Positions 8,471 through 17,776 of a stretch of DNA of 64,000 nt are shown piece by piece (position 1 is the first letter of the stretch; each line of letters begins with the position of its first letter). Source of the stretch: an uncultured Erythrobacter sp. (GTDB taxonomy: Bacteria; Pseudomonadota; Alphaproteobacteria; Sphingomonadales; Sphingomonadaceae); assembly GCA_947498065.1 (NCBI GenBank), contig CANMIS010000005.1:268361-332360 (forward strand), in the 5' to 3' direction. The notes below the pieces were generated by a model. That model was not told the origin of the DNA. It saw only the letters and a program-made list of their open reading frames with translations, and did not search any database. The translations under genes were made by a program, and so were the position numbers.

Positions 8471-10759
8471 ATGTTCGACACGAAAACCGTATCGCTGGAG
8501 TGGGGCGGGAAAACCCTCACTCTGGAAACCGGCCGTATTGCCCGTCAAGCCGACGGCGCTGTTCTGGCCACCTATGGCGAAACCGTGGTGCTGTGCGCAG
8601 TCACCGCCGCCAAATCAGTGAAGGAAGGCCAGGATTTCTTCCCGCTGACCGTTCACTATCAAGAAAAATTCTCAAGCGCCGGCCGGATCCCGGGCGGCTT
8701 CTTTAAGCGCGAAGGCCGCGCGACTGAAAAGGAAACGCTGACCAGCCGTCTGATCGACCGCCCATGTCGTCCGCTGTTCCCAGAAGGTTTCTACAACGAA
8801 ATCAACGTTATCTGTCAGGTCCTCTCCTATGATGGCGAGACCGAGCCAGATATCCTTGCGATGATCGCAGCTTCTGCTGCTCTGACGATTTCGGGCCTGC
8901 CATTTATGGGCCCAATCGGCGCAGCGCGCGTCGGCTTCAACAATGAAGGCGAATACGTCCTCAACCCAACCATCAATGATGCGCTGGGCGAAGACGGCAA
9001 TCTCGACCTCGTGGTCGCTGCGACGCAAGACGCGGTGATGATGGTCGAATCCGAAGCGAAAGAACTGACCGAAGAGCAAATGCTCGGCGCGGTCATGTTC
9101 GCACACGAGGAAAGCCGCAAGGTTATCGGCGCGATCATCGATCTGGCTGAACAGGCTGCGAAGGATCCTTGGGAACTCGCTCCGGTTGAAGACAAATCGG
9201 CCGCACTTGAGCAGCTGCGCGGCGCCATCGGCGACGACATGGCAGCGGCTTACAAGCTGACCGAGAAGAGCGCCCGTCAGGACGCCGTCAACGCAGCCCG
9301 TGCAAAAGCGCGCGAGCACTTTGCCGATCTCGAAGAGAGTGATCCAGCCCAATACATGGGCATTCTTAAGCTCGTGAAGAAGCTGGAAAGCGACATTGTT
9401 CGCAAAGCTATCCTCAAGGATGGTCAGCGCATTGATGGCCGTAAAACCGACGAAGTTCGCCCGATTGAGGCGATGGTTGGTTTGCTGCCACGTACCCACG
9501 GTTCGGCGCTGTTCACCCGCGGTGAAACGCAGGCGATCTGCACCACCACGCTTGGCACCAAAGACGCTGAGCAAATGATCGATGGGCTGGAAGGCCTCTC
9601 ATACAGCAACTTCATGCTGCACTATAACTTCCCGCCCTATTCGGTCGGCGAAGTGGGCCGCTTCGGCTTTACCAGCCGCCGCGAAACCGGCCACGGCAAG
9701 CTCGCATTCCGCGCGCTGCACCCGGTTCTGCCAAGTGTTGAGGACTTCCCTTACACAATCCGCGTTCTGTCAGACATCACCGAATCCAACGGCTCGTCTT
9801 CGATGGCGACCGTTTGTGGCGGCTCGCTCTCAATGATGGACGCAGGCGTTCCCTTGAAGCGTCCGGTTTCCGGCATTGCGATGGGTCTGATCCTCGAAGG
9901 CGACGACTTCACCGTCTTGTCCGACATTCTGGGTGATGAAGATCACTTGGGCGACATGGACTTTAAGGTGGCCGGCTCAGAAGAAGGCATCACCAGCCTT
10001 CAGATGGACATCAAGGTTGCCGGCATCACGCAGGAAATCATGACCCAGGCGCTGGAGCAGGCGAAAGCTGGCCGTGCGCACATCCTGGGCAAGATGACTG
10101 AAGCGCTTGGCGCGTCACGCGGCGAAGTTTCCAAGCACGCACCGCGCATCGAAACCATGCAGATCGACAAGTCGAAGATCCGCGACATCATCGGTACGGG
10201 CGGCAAGGTCATTCGTGAGATCGTCGCTGAAACCGGCGCGAAGGTCGACATTGACGATGAAGGCACGATCAAGATCAGCTCTTCAAACGCTGATGAGATC
10301 GCAGCTGCGAAAGCATGGATCGAAGGCATCGTTGAAGAAGCCGAAGTCGGCAAGATCTACAACGGCAAGGTCGTCAACATCGTTGATTTCGGCGCATTCG
10401 TGAACTTCATGGGCGGCAAGGACGGTCTCGTCCACGTGTCGGAAATGAAGAACGAGCGGGTTGAGAAAGTCACCGACGTTGTTTCCGAAGGCCAAGAAGT
10501 GAAGGTCAAGGTTCTCGAGATCGATCAGCGCGGCAAAGTCCGTCTGTCGATGCGCGTTGTTGACCAGGAAACCGGCGAAGAGCTGGAAGACACCCGCCCA
10601 CCACGCGAAAACAAGCCGCGCGGTGATCGCGGTGGTCGCGGCGGCGGTGATCGTCGTCCACGCGGCGGCGGCGGTGGTCGCGGCCCACGCGGCGGCGGCG
10701 GCGACAAAGGCGGGGACAGCGATGGCCCAGCCGCAATGCCAGACTTCCTGAAAGATTAA
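8471..10759 (+). CDS. pnp: Polyribonucleotide nucleotidyltransferase (PNPase)
   Basis: PNPase degrades RNA 3' to 5' by phosphorolysis and is part of RNA turnover complexes. The 762-residue protein shows two RNase PH-like domains (about 10-150 and 320-500, with FTRGETQAI and [17 protein letters not shown]), a KH domain ([16 protein letters not shown], about 570) and an S1 domain ([20 protein letters not shown], about 635). The tail from about residue 700 is rich in Gly, Arg and Pro ([17 protein letters not shown]), a low-complexity RNA-binding extension as seen in several alphaproteobacteria. AAAGGAAAATCA precedes the ATG. Transcription ends at a strong terminator directly downstream. Confidence 0.98.
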   Translation: MFDTKTVSLEWGGKTLTLETGRIARQADGAVLATYGETVVLCAVTAAKSVKEGQDFFPLTVHYQEKFSSAGRIPGGFFKREGRATEKETLTSRLIDRPCRPLFPEGFYNEINVICQVLSYDGETEPDILAMIAASAALTISGLPFMGPIGAARVGFNNEGEYVLNPTINDALGEDGNLDLVVAATQDAVMMVESEAKELTEEQMLGAVMFAHEESRKVIGAIIDLAEQAAKDPWELAPVEDKSAALEQLRGAIGDDMAAAYKLTEKSARQDAVNAARAKAREHFADLEESDPAQYMGILKLVKKLESDIVRKAILKDGQRIDGRKTDEVRPIEAMVGLLPRTHGSALFTRGETQAICTTTLGTKDAEQMIDGLEGLSYSNFMLHYNFPPYSVGEVGRFGFTSRRETGHGKLAFRALHPVLPSVEDFPYTIRVLSDITESNGSSSMATVCGGSLSMMDAGVPLKRPVSGIAMGLILEGDDFTVLSDILGDEDHLGDMDFKVAGSEEGITSLQMDIKVAGITQEIMTQALEQAKAGRAHILGKMTEALGASRGEVSKHAPRIETMQIDKSKIRDIIGTGGKVIREIVAETGAKVDIDDEGTIKISSSNADEIAAAKAWIEGIVEEAEVGKIYNGKVVNIVDFGAFVNFMGGKDGLVHVSEMKNERVEKVTDVVSEGQEVKVKVLEIDQRGKVRLSMRVVDQETGEELEDTRPPRENKPRGDRGGRGGGDRRPRGGGGGRGPRGGGGDKGGDSDGPAAMPDFLKD

Positions 10760-10780
10760 GTCTTTCAATTAGAAAATTAA

Positions 10781-10817
10781 AAGGGCCGCTTGGAGTTGAT
10801 CCAGGCGGCCCTTTTTT
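10781..10817 (+). terminator. Rho-independent terminator of pnp
   Basis: A long GC-rich hairpin with arms AAGGGCCGC and GCGGCCCTT, extended by TGG/CCA pairing, followed directly by a run of six T. Confidence 0.88.
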
Positions 10818-10975
10818 GTTTTGCGCAAGCGCATCCGCGCTCGCGATTTCCTCGCTCACGCGACCTAAAGGTCGCATCGCTGCGGGCGGCCAGTCGGCCT
10901 TGCGGCTCGCTTGTCGCGAGCCGTGCTCAGCTAACAAGCCAGGCGCTATGGCTTGCTCCGCCAAGCTTCGCTAAA
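10818..10975. repeat. Cluster of intergenic hairpins
   Basis: The spacer between the pnp terminator and the next gene contains GCGACC/GGTCGC (10860-10875), GGCC/GGCC (about 10887-10898) and CGGCTCGC/GCGAGCCG (10903-10923). All can fold as short GC hairpins. This is the look of repetitive extragenic palindromes; no gene is visible here. Confidence 0.45.
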
Positions 10976-10983
10976 GCGCCACC

Positions 10984-11661
10984 ATGCTAAAACGTGAACT
11001 GATCGACACCGTTGAAATCCCCGATGGGGAAGTGCTTGAGCTCTACAGCCACGGGCGCGATTTCATGATCGTGCTGGGCTATAATGAGCTGATGAGCACG
11101 CGCATGCGCTTCTCTGAGGAGCAGCTGGCTGAGCTCACTTTTGACCGGCTGGAGAAGGAAAATCCGCGAATCCTGATCGGTGGATATGGCATGGGCTTCA
11201 CCTACCGCGCGGCGCTCGCGCGGATGGGGGAGAAGGGCGAGGCGGTGGTTGCCGAAATCTCCGATAAGATCATCGAATGGGCTAAAGGTCCGATGGTAGA
11301 GCTGACCGGCGATGCGCTGGATGATCCGCGCCTGGACCTCAAGATTTGCGATGTCGCCGCGCTGATCGATGACGCGAACGATGGCACGTGCGAGAAGTTC
11401 GATGCGATCCTGCTCGATGTCGACAATGGCCCAGACGGCATGGTGCGTGCCGATAACAACCGCATCTATTCGCGCACGGGGCTGGCCAAAGCGCGCGATG
11501 CTCTAACCCCGGACGGCGTCCTGGCGGTATGGTCCGCCGCGCCCGACCACGGCTTTAGACGCCGGCTGCAAGATGCCCGGCTCAAAGTAGAAGAACGCCG
11601 CGTGCGCTCGCGCCCCAACAACAAAGGCGCGCATCACGTGATTTGGTTTGCGAAGCGGTGA
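10984..11661 (+). CDS. Spermidine synthase-like methyltransferase-fold protein
   Basis: A 225-residue protein with the fold of spermidine synthases and class I methyltransferases: ILIGGYGMGFTYRAAL as the glycine-rich nucleotide-binding loop, then VVAEISDKIIEW, FDAILLDVDNGPDGM and a C-terminal DHGFRRRLQDARL. It is shorter than true spermidine synthases (about 280 residues) and lacks an obvious full N-terminal beta domain, so polyamine synthesis is not assured. The start ATG at 10984 has no strong ribosome binding site. It is a single gene between two terminators. Family membership is fairly sure, reaction is not. Confidence 0.75.
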   Translation: MLKRELIDTVEIPDGEVLELYSHGRDFMIVLGYNELMSTRMRFSEEQLAELTFDRLEKENPRILIGGYGMGFTYRAALARMGEKGEAVVAEISDKIIEWAKGPMVELTGDALDDPRLDLKICDVAALIDDANDGTCEKFDAILLDVDNGPDGMVRADNNRIYSRTGLAKARDALTPDGVLAVWSAAPDHGFRRRLQDARLKVEERRVRSRPNNKGAHHVIWFAKR

Positions 11662-11670
11662 ACCAAACAA

Positions 11671-11706
11671 AAAGGGCCGCCTGGATCGCTCCAGACGGCC
11701 CCTTTC
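11671..11706. terminator. Terminator between convergent genes
   Basis: Arms AAAGGGCCG and CGGCCCCTTT with an inner CTGG/CCAG stem form a hairpin flanked by an A-rich run on one side and TTT on the other. It could serve both the spermidine-synthase-like gene and the convergent gene on the minus strand. Confidence 0.75.
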
Positions 11707-11721
11707 GCGTGACGATTGGCG

Positions 11722-13407
11722 TTAGCCAAAGAGCTCGTCGAGAGCTCTCATCTCATTGCTGCATTTCTTGCGGCAAATTTCGAAGTACTCTTTGACGGCT
11801 GCCTGAACCGGCTCGGCAAACAGCTTTTCCGGCTCTGGCAAGGCCTCAACCTTGAGCTTGCCGATTTCCGTGCCGCCATGCTTGATCTTCATCGCTGGCT
11901 CAATCGTGGCCTGAGCCATGTGTCCCAGCACCAAAGTCTCAAGCATTTCGCCATCAAGTTCGAGCTCCGGCATCTTTTCAAAGAATTGCGGGAGCAGTTC
12001 TTCTTTGAGAAGTTTGAAGTCTCTCAGAACCAAGAGGACGTATTGCGTCACCCAGCACGGTCCATAGAACAGCCGCAGGTGATCGCGCAGGGCTAGGCCC
12101 AATTCGCGCACCGGTGCCTTCAGGTAATATTCCTGGAAACCGACATATTCAAAGTGGCTGGTGACAACCGAGAGATGCATGCAGCGGGTCGTGTAGCCCG
12201 GCGGGCATAGCCACACAGCGAGGTTCTGGAAGTAGCGTTTGACCTTCTTCCAATCGTTGTTGTCTGCGATCGCGATGTTGTCGATGTTCACATCCATCCA
12301 GTGATGCCAAGTGCTATCCGTGGCAACGCGCCCGACGCCGGCCTTATGCCCATCATAGACGGCAATCATCGGATTGCGGCTGCGTGCGGGCTGCGGGCCT
12401 TTTTGGAAGTTGTAGGGCGGATCGCCGAGGTTGCTGCCAAAAGCGATCACCTTCGGAGCAGGCTTTGGCCCGCCATTGATCGCATCTGGGTATTCCGGAT
12501 CACTGTTGAATTTCTTCGTTGCGTTGAGATCCGGGTCCTCCACGCATAGGCCTTCATGTGCGTGATCGGGCATCACGTCGATCGGCCCCAGCGTCGGATG
12601 GCACAGCACTGGGTGAGGGCGGCGTTTCCATTTGAACAGCGTTAGCCGCACCGAATTTTCAGGCACCCATTGTACTGGTTGGATCGTCAGATCGCCTTGC
12701 TCTGGCGTGTTGCGCAGCGCTGCTGGCCCGCCGGGCGCGCCCGGTTCAAACGCCGCGGATGGCGGACGCAAGGTGTCGATCCTGTTGTGCGCCAGAGGAT
12801 CATTGGTCTTGCCCTGCGGCGGGACCCCGTCAGCATTGGTCCAGCGCCGCATTGTTCCAAGGCGCGGGATTTTGTGACACATCGAGGCACCAATATAGTG
12901 GTGATCGCCGGTGCCAAACAGGCCGCCCTTCTTCTCACTCATCCATTCGTCGAGCTTCTCAAGCTCTGGATCGGTCGTCGGGAAGTTACCAGGCGCATCG
13001 ACCGCTGCATCGCTCAACGAGCCGCTGTTGTCGGGCTCAAAGCCAAAGCACCAGATCTGCTCATACTTGTCGATCACATGATCGCCGCCATCGGTCATAT
13101 TGAAGCGGAAATTGGTGTATTTCGGCTGTGTTGGCGAAGGCGAGGGATTGATCGCTGGTGATCCAAGGCCGCGCTGGGCGATGTCGACACGAAACCGCAT
13201 GCAACCGATTTTGGTGTCACGCAGCAATTCGATCACGCGCGAAATTCCAAATCCGTTGCCGACCGGTTGAACGGCAATGCTGGGGTCAACGACAATTAGA
13301 ATGTCGACAAAGGTCAGCTTTGGCCAGCGCACCACAAGATCGCGGATTGCGGGATCAAAGTAAGGATGGGCAATCAGTTCGGGATCAATTTTTCTTATTT
13401 CAGGCAT
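11722..13407 (-). CDS. Unrecognised 561-residue protein
   Basis: I do not recognise this gene with confidence. The ATG at 13407 is preferred over an upstream GTG at 13416 because GGAG lies 8 nt before it. The protein is soluble, without signal peptide or membrane segments. The stretch GGLFGTGDHHYIGASMCHKIP followed by RLGTMRRW has the look of the nucleophile region of a glutamine-amidotransferase-like fold, and IDVMPDHAHEGLC is rich in possible metal or catalytic residues. The N-terminal LTFVDILIVVDPSIAV resembles the first strand of a Rossmann-like domain. The C-terminal 130 residues are charged and helical. It stands alone, convergent with the upstream gene; the 200 bp before its start are AT-rich and may hold its promoter. 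Confidence 0.6.
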   Translation of the reverse strand: MPEIRKIDPELIAHPYFDPAIRDLVVRWPKLTFVDILIVVDPSIAVQPVGNGFGISRVIELLRDTKIGCMRFRVDIAQRGLGSPAINPSPSPTQPKYTNFRFNMTDGGDHVIDKYEQIWCFGFEPDNSGSLSDAAVDAPGNFPTTDPELEKLDEWMSEKKGGLFGTGDHHYIGASMCHKIPRLGTMRRWTNADGVPPQGKTNDPLAHNRIDTLRPPSAAFEPGAPGGPAALRNTPEQGDLTIQPVQWVPENSVRLTLFKWKRRPHPVLCHPTLGPIDVMPDHAHEGLCVEDPDLNATKKFNSDPEYPDAINGGPKPAPKVIAFGSNLGDPPYNFQKGPQPARSRNPMIAVYDGHKAGVGRVATDSTWHHWMDVNIDNIAIADNNDWKKVKRYFQNLAVWLCPPGYTTRCMHLSVVTSHFEYVGFQEYYLKAPVRELGLALRDHLRLFYGPCWVTQYVLLVLRDFKLLKEELLPQFFEKMPELELDGEMLETLVLGHMAQATIEPAMKIKHGGTEIGKLKVEALPEPEKLFAEPVQAAVKEYFEICRKKCSNEMRALDELFG

Positions 13408-13610
13408 TATTCGCACTCCATTTAAAGTGCGCGCAGGATTACGCGCACGGGAAAGCGAACCCGCGTCTATTATTTAAAATTGTTATTGGACTCGTTTCTT
13501 ACCTTTCGAATCGAGTTCACAATACAATCAAAATTTCCATTTAATTGTAGAAGTACGACAATATTTATAGTTAGGTTTTTCAGCTAACTTACAGACCTTT
13601 GGGCCTTGCC

Positions 13611-14552
13611 TCAAAAGTCATAAATCAGCGTGATCCGGCTCAGCGTGTCGGTTTGCACCGCGCCCAGTGGAGGGTTGGTGTCGTGCTCGACGGCGTACGA
13701 AATGCGCGCTGACAGATTGTCGCTGAGCGATGCCTGCAGGCCGGTGGTGCTGGTGTAGGTGCTGTTTCCGGATTGGATAAAGGCGCTCGCGTCTTGGGTC
13801 AGCTTAAGGGATTCTGCGATCTCCCAATCGAAATCGAGCGCGGCGAGCCCGGCGATATTGCGCGAGACCTCGCCTGTGGTGCTGCGCGTGACGCGGTAGG
13901 CGGGGCCGGCCTGCACGGTCAGCGTCGGGTTTTCGGTCAGCACGCGGTAGCCCAGGCCGCCTGAGGCGGAGACGCGCGCGGAGAAGCCCTGGAACCGGTC
14001 GCGCTCCCATTGGCCAAGGCCGTAAGCGAACAGGCGGTCGCTGATGTCCACGTCAGCCTGATAGGCGGCGAGGAATTGTTCGCGCGTGGTCACGCCATTG
14101 CTGCGCTGGAAATCGGCGAGGAATTTGAAATTCTGCTGCCAGCCGAGTTCCTGGCGGCCCAGTTCAATCCCGGCGGTGACCCCGGTGTTGGAGGAATTGC
14201 CAGTGGAGCGGAACGCGCCAAATTCGCCTTTGCCAGACCAGTTTTGAAAGATGCCGGCGTTGCGGATTGCTTCTTTCTCGGCCTTCTCTTCAGCCAGCTG
14301 CTCAGCGGCGGTCTTGACGGCGATACGCGCTTTGAACTTTGTCATGATTGCGTTCAGTTCCTCGGCATTGCCGGGGAAGGTCTCATCCGCCAGATCGATC
14401 AGGACCTGCATCGCCTCGACGTCGTCGCTTTCCTCAGCCTTTTCGATCAACGCGCGCACGGATGCGGGAATTTCTGCTTGAGCGGCGCTGGGCAGAGCCA
14501 GTGCTGTGCCAGCGAGGAGAAGGGCGGCGGTGAGTTTGGAAAAGGTCATCAT
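13611..14552 (-). CDS. DUF481 outer-membrane beta-barrel protein (YdiY-like)
   Basis: A 313-residue secreted protein. Residues 1-27 form a signal peptide (LLLAGTALALPSAAQAE), followed by a charged helical stretch (AEQLAEEKAEKEAIRNAG) and a region with the alternating aromatic pattern of a beta-barrel (WSGKGEFGAFRSTGNSSNTG, RLFAYGLGQWERDRFQGFSA), ending in ITLIYDF with the terminal Phe of outer-membrane proteins. The DUF481 family is described as salt-induced outer-membrane protein; its function is not well known. It appears to be a single gene. Confidence 0.85.
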   Translation of the reverse strand: MMTFSKLTAALLLAGTALALPSAAQAEIPASVRALIEKAEESDDVEAMQVLIDLADETFPGNAEELNAIMTKFKARIAVKTAAEQLAEEKAEKEAIRNAGIFQNWSGKGEFGAFRSTGNSSNTGVTAGIELGRQELGWQQNFKFLADFQRSNGVTTREQFLAAYQADVDISDRLFAYGLGQWERDRFQGFSARVSASGGLGYRVLTENPTLTVQAGPAYRVTRSTTGEVSRNIAGLAALDFDWEIAESLKLTQDASAFIQSGNSTYTSTTGLQASLSDNLSARISYAVEHDTNPPLGAVQTDTLSRITLIYDF

Positions 14553-14678
14553 CAGGGCTCCAGGCGCAATTGCGTGTTTTATCGCTCGTCGCTTACCAAT
14601 TTAGCGGCGGCTAGAGGCGTAAACACTCGTAAAATCATGAAGCTGCGGCGAGCCGTCACTGGTTGCCGGTGGCTGACA

Positions 14679-15206
14679 TCATGACGGCATTTTGATCCGC
14701 ACAGCGCCGGTAAAGTCGCGCTTGCCAACCTCAACCCCAAGCATCCGCAAAATGTCATAGGCGGTGGCGGCGTGGAAATAGAAATTGGGCTGGGCAAAGC
14801 TGAGCAGGAAATTCTCCGCGGTAAAATCCATCTTCATGTCTTTGAATTCAAATCGCATGTTTTGGCCGACCCAGCTTTCCATTTGCTCTTCAGTGAGAGC
14901 GTTAAGCGCAGCTTCTGCACCGTCGAGCTTTGCGTGCAGATCGGCAAAGGTTCCCGGCGGCGGGTTCAGATCCGGGCTGTAAACGCCAGCCTGAACGGCG
15001 GCGAGCGAGCCAGCGGTATGCTCGGCAATGCATTTTACCTGATAGGTGAAGGGCAGCATATCCTCGATGATCCGCGCGCCCAGAACTTCGCTGTGGTCCT
15101 TGCCGTGCGCTTCGCACCATGCCTCGCCCTTTTTGAGCAGATGGCGGCCAGTGCCGATCATTTGGAGGCCGCTGGGGACGAAGGCGGCGTGAAGCGAAAT
15201 GGGCAT
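14679..15206 (-). CDS. DUF1993 family protein
   Basis: A 175-residue protein of the DUF1993 family, which has a four-helix fold related to DinB. The ATG at 15206 is chosen because GGAGAATTCC precedes it and homology-like sequence begins there (MPISLHAAFVPSGLQMIGTG); a longer open frame to 15332 has no family-like sequence. Typical features are the early LLKKGEAWCEAHG, ARIIEDMLPFTYQVKCIAEH and a late FYFHAATAYDILRMLGVEVGK. Function is unknown. Confidence 0.85.
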   Translation of the reverse strand: MPISLHAAFVPSGLQMIGTGRHLLKKGEAWCEAHGKDHSEVLGARIIEDMLPFTYQVKCIAEHTAGSLAAVQAGVYSPDLNPPPGTFADLHAKLDGAEAALNALTEEQMESWVGQNMRFEFKDMKMDFTAENFLLSFAQPNFYFHAATAYDILRMLGVEVGKRDFTGAVRIKMPS

Positions 15207-15637
15207 GGAATTCTCCGTGTGTGGATTTGACCTGATGTGTTGCGCAGGCCGTGTTGCCGGGCGGGCGGTGAGAACACAAGGCGCGAGGGCAGGCCTATGG
15301 ACAGGCGCGTTTGGGGGAGGGGCGCAAAACACTTTCCTACTGTTGGTTCGCGCGCGCAGGGTGGCGGGATGGTCTTTTGGCGAATCCTAATGCGTGTTGC
15401 GCAGCTTTGTTGGTGCTTGTTTGAGCATTGGAGCGCGCGGACAGTTTTGCACGCTCGGCCGCGCCTTTGTTGGAGCCGTTCTACGCAGGCCCGTGTGATC
15501 GCTTTTTCCGATCAATCAGGGTGCTTTCAATCGATTGGTTTTTGGGCCTTGTACTGTGTTCCAGCTGTTCCAAGCGTGCCTCACACACGACGAGGCGAGT
15601 GCTGCGAGACCCTTGAAACGGTGCCGATGGCAGAGGC
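15207..15637. other. Gene-free stretch
   Basis: Open frames here lack ribosome binding sites and recognisable protein sequence, and I see no RNA gene or strong hairpin. It probably holds promoter sequence for the DUF1993 gene. Confidence 0.4.
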
Positions 15638-15907
15638 TTAGGGCTTGCGTTTGGAAGTGCCAACGTCGGACAGGATGCTCAGCATACCCTCGCGCGATCG
15701 GAAGCACGCTGCGGCCAAGAGCGCGAGCACCGAGGCACCGGCCAATGCTGGCCAATATCCGGAAAGTGAGAAGTCGTCAGAGCTGAGTGCGCTGAGCAAC
15801 AGCGCGGCGGACCCAGCGCCCAGAACAGTGCCCCAAAACCGGCTCCATAGGCTACCAACCCGCTGGTCCAGCCGGTCAAAGCCGTTTGGCTTGTCATCCT
15901 CGCTCAA
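15638..15907 (-). CDS. Small two-helix membrane protein, hypothetical
   Basis: An 89-residue protein with two hydrophobic segments (FWGTVLGAGSAALLLSALSS and YWPALAGASVLALLAAACF) separated by a short acidic loop. A TTG start at 15907 with GGGAG 7-8 nt upstream is proposed; the frame has no better ATG. Arg/Lys-rich ends fit a small inner-membrane protein. No family is recognised. It could be spurious, but the two well-formed membrane segments argue for a real gene. Confidence 0.45.
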   Translation of the reverse strand: MSEDDKPNGFDRLDQRVGSLWSRFWGTVLGAGSAALLLSALSSDDFSLSGYWPALAGASVLALLAAACFRSREGMLSILSDVGTSKRKP

Positions 15908-16022
15908 AACACATCTCCCGCTACAAGCCAAGCCTATAGCGGGAGAGAGTTACCAAGCGTTGAGCAAACCGGGCGTGCCGGATTTGGCGGCAGGTCTGCT
16001 CGTGATGTCAGTGATGCGCGTC

Positions 16023-16724
16023 TTAGCGGACCCGTGGGCCGCCAAATGGCAACGGCGGTGGGGGTCGGCGGGCACCGCGCGGCAACTGTGCCTGATAGGC
16101 TCGGCCGCAATGCTCGACGCAATACGGAAAGCCCGGGTTCACGGCCTCGCCGCAGAAGTGGAAGTCCGCCTCGCCAGGGTGACCCATGGGCCAGCGGCAG
16201 ACCTTCTCAGACAGGTCGAGCAAGCTCGTCTTGTCCGCGATCTCTGGGCTTGGCTTGGCAGGCACCAGACGGCGCGGCGGGGCAGGCGGGATCGGCGGTT
16301 GCTGATCACCTGGACCTTGCCTCAGGAAGCCGCCAGGGCCGACCGAGACGATCTTGGGCAGATCAGGGCGCGGATCGGGCAGGGGCTGCGACGGGATGCC
16401 GCTTGCCGCAGGGCCGCTTGGCGCAGCAGCAGGCGCGCCGCCAGCGCTCGGCTTGGCTGCAGGCTTCGCTGCTGCCGCCGGAGCCTTAGCGGCGGTCTTG
16501 GGCGGCGCTCTCTTGGCGGCTGGTTTGGCCGCAGCCTTCTTGGCCGCCTTCTTCTTCTCATTGGCCTTCACAGGGGAAGGGCGGGACTTCAGGCCCAGCC
16601 GGTGCGCCTTGCCGATCACTGCATTGCGGCTAACACCGCCCAGTTCCTCAGCAATCTGGCTGGCGGTCGAGCCGCCTTCCCACATCTTCTTGAGCGTACC
16701 AATTCGCTCATCGGTCCAAGCCAT
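16023..16724 (-). CDS. gcrA: GcrA-type cell-cycle regulator
   Basis: GcrA works with sigma-70 at promoters carrying methylated GANTC sites and controls cell-cycle genes in alphaproteobacteria. The first 45 residues are the hallmark (MAWTDERIGTLKKMWEGG and SRNAVIGKAHRLGLKSRPSP). A low-complexity Lys/Ala/Pro linker follows (about 50-125), then a conserved C-terminal module with Cys residues (KVCRWPMGHPGEADFHFCGE, then PYCVEHCGRAYQ). The 233-residue length is longer than Caulobacter GcrA (about 170) because of the linker. It is divergent from the ABC permease gene, with 149 bp between the chosen starts. Confidence 0.93.
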   Translation of the reverse strand: MAWTDERIGTLKKMWEGGSTASQIAEELGGVSRNAVIGKAHRLGLKSRPSPVKANEKKKAAKKAAAKPAAKRAPPKTAAKAPAAAAKPAAKPSAGGAPAAAPSGPAASGIPSQPLPDPRPDLPKIVSVGPGGFLRQGPGDQQPPIPPAPPRRLVPAKPSPEIADKTSLLDLSEKVCRWPMGHPGEADFHFCGEAVNPGFPYCVEHCGRAYQAQLPRGARRPPPPLPFGGPRVR

Positions 16725-16873
16725 TGAAACTCCATTCTGTCTCTATCGCGCCTGATGCGCGCGCGGCCTGCGCAGATTTGCGCAGATCGCCATCAATCTC
16801 ATCCCCAGTCATACCGGCCCGGCGAGCTCGCCGCACTTGCATGCCATTCCCCTTCGCCCTAACCGCACCCCCT

Positions 16874-17776
16874 ATGGCCGATCAAGCACAATCCAGCGCA
16901 AACGAAGACGCTGTCATCAATGAAGTGTCGCCTAGCAGTGCAGGCGCGCCAAGCACCGTTCAGTTTCCGCCGCGTGGAACCCCGCTTATCACTGGGGTCA
17001 ACCGCATTGGGTTATGGAGCCTCTATATTAAGGAGGTTCGCCGGTTTCTCAAGGTGCAGACGCAGACTGTCTGGGCCCCAGCGGTCACAACTTTGCTGTT
17101 TCTGGTGATATTCACGGTCGCATTGGGGCGCGGGGGACGCGAAGTGCTGGGAGTGTCATTCGCCAGCTTCGTCGCGCCGGGCCTGATTGTGATGGGCATG
17201 ATGCAAAATGCCTTTGCCAATTCGTCCTTCTCGCTGCTGTCCGGCAAGATCCAGGGGACGATCATCGACCTCTTGATGCCGCCTCTGTCTCCGGGAGAGC
17301 TGATGAGCGGCATTGTGATGGCGGCGGTAACGCGCGGTATCGCGGTCGGCGGTGCGGTGTCGCTCGCGATGCTGCTATGGCCGGGTGTGTCCTTGGTGCC
17401 CCAGCACTGGTGGGCAGTCGTCTGGTTCGCCCTGATGGGCACCGTGATGCTGGCACTGCTGGGTCTTGCGACCTCGATCTGGGCGGAGAAGTTCGACCAC
17501 AACGCCGCGATCAGCAACTTCGTGATCGCTCCGTTGTCGCTGCTGTCCGGCACGTTCTACGTGATCGATAACCTGTCGGAGACCTTCCAAGCGGTCAGCC
17601 GCTTTAACCCGTTCTTCTACGTGATCTCAGGCTTCCGCTATGGCTTCCTGGGCCGCAGCGACATTGGCTCTGACAGCGCGGTTATGGGCGCAGCTGTTGG
17701 ACTGCTGGTGCTCAATCTGGTGATGGCAGGCGCGGTTTACGCAGTGCTGAAGTCCGGGTGGAAGTTAAAGAGCTAG
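16874..17776 (+). CDS. ABC-2 type transporter permease
   Basis: A 300-residue inner-membrane protein with about six hydrophobic segments, of the ABC-2 permease type. Features include an amphipathic N-terminal helix (GLWSLYIKEVRRFLKVQTQT), LGVSFASFVAPGLIVMGMMQNAF and LSLLSGTFYVIDNLSE. The start at 16874 is chosen where compositionally normal sequence begins; starts at 16841 or 16724 are possible. No ATP-binding subunit gene is adjacent, which is unusual because the two are normally paired. It is divergent from gcrA and its stop overlaps the convergent downstream gene by four bases. Confidence 0.85.
   Translation: MADQAQSSANEDAVINEVSPSSAGAPSTVQFPPRGTPLITGVNRIGLWSLYIKEVRRFLKVQTQTVWAPAVTTLLFLVIFTVALGRGGREVLGVSFASFVAPGLIVMGMMQNAFANSSFSLLSGKIQGTIIDLLMPPLSPGELMSGIVMAAVTRGIAVGGAVSLAMLLWPGVSLVPQHWWAVVWFALMGTVMLALLGLATSIWAEKFDHNAAISNFVIAPLSLLSGTFYVIDNLSETFQAVSRFNPFFYVISGFRYGFLGRSDIGSDSAVMGAAVGLLVLNLVMAGAVYAVLKSGWKLKS

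Noticed and set aside
8672..9574. Long open frame on the minus strand opposite pnp
   Set aside because: It is antisense to conserved PNPase codons, has no ribosome binding site and no family sequence.
15237..15641. Plus-strand 134-codon open frame
   Set aside because: No start signal and a composition unlike a folded protein (many Arg, Cys and Trp).
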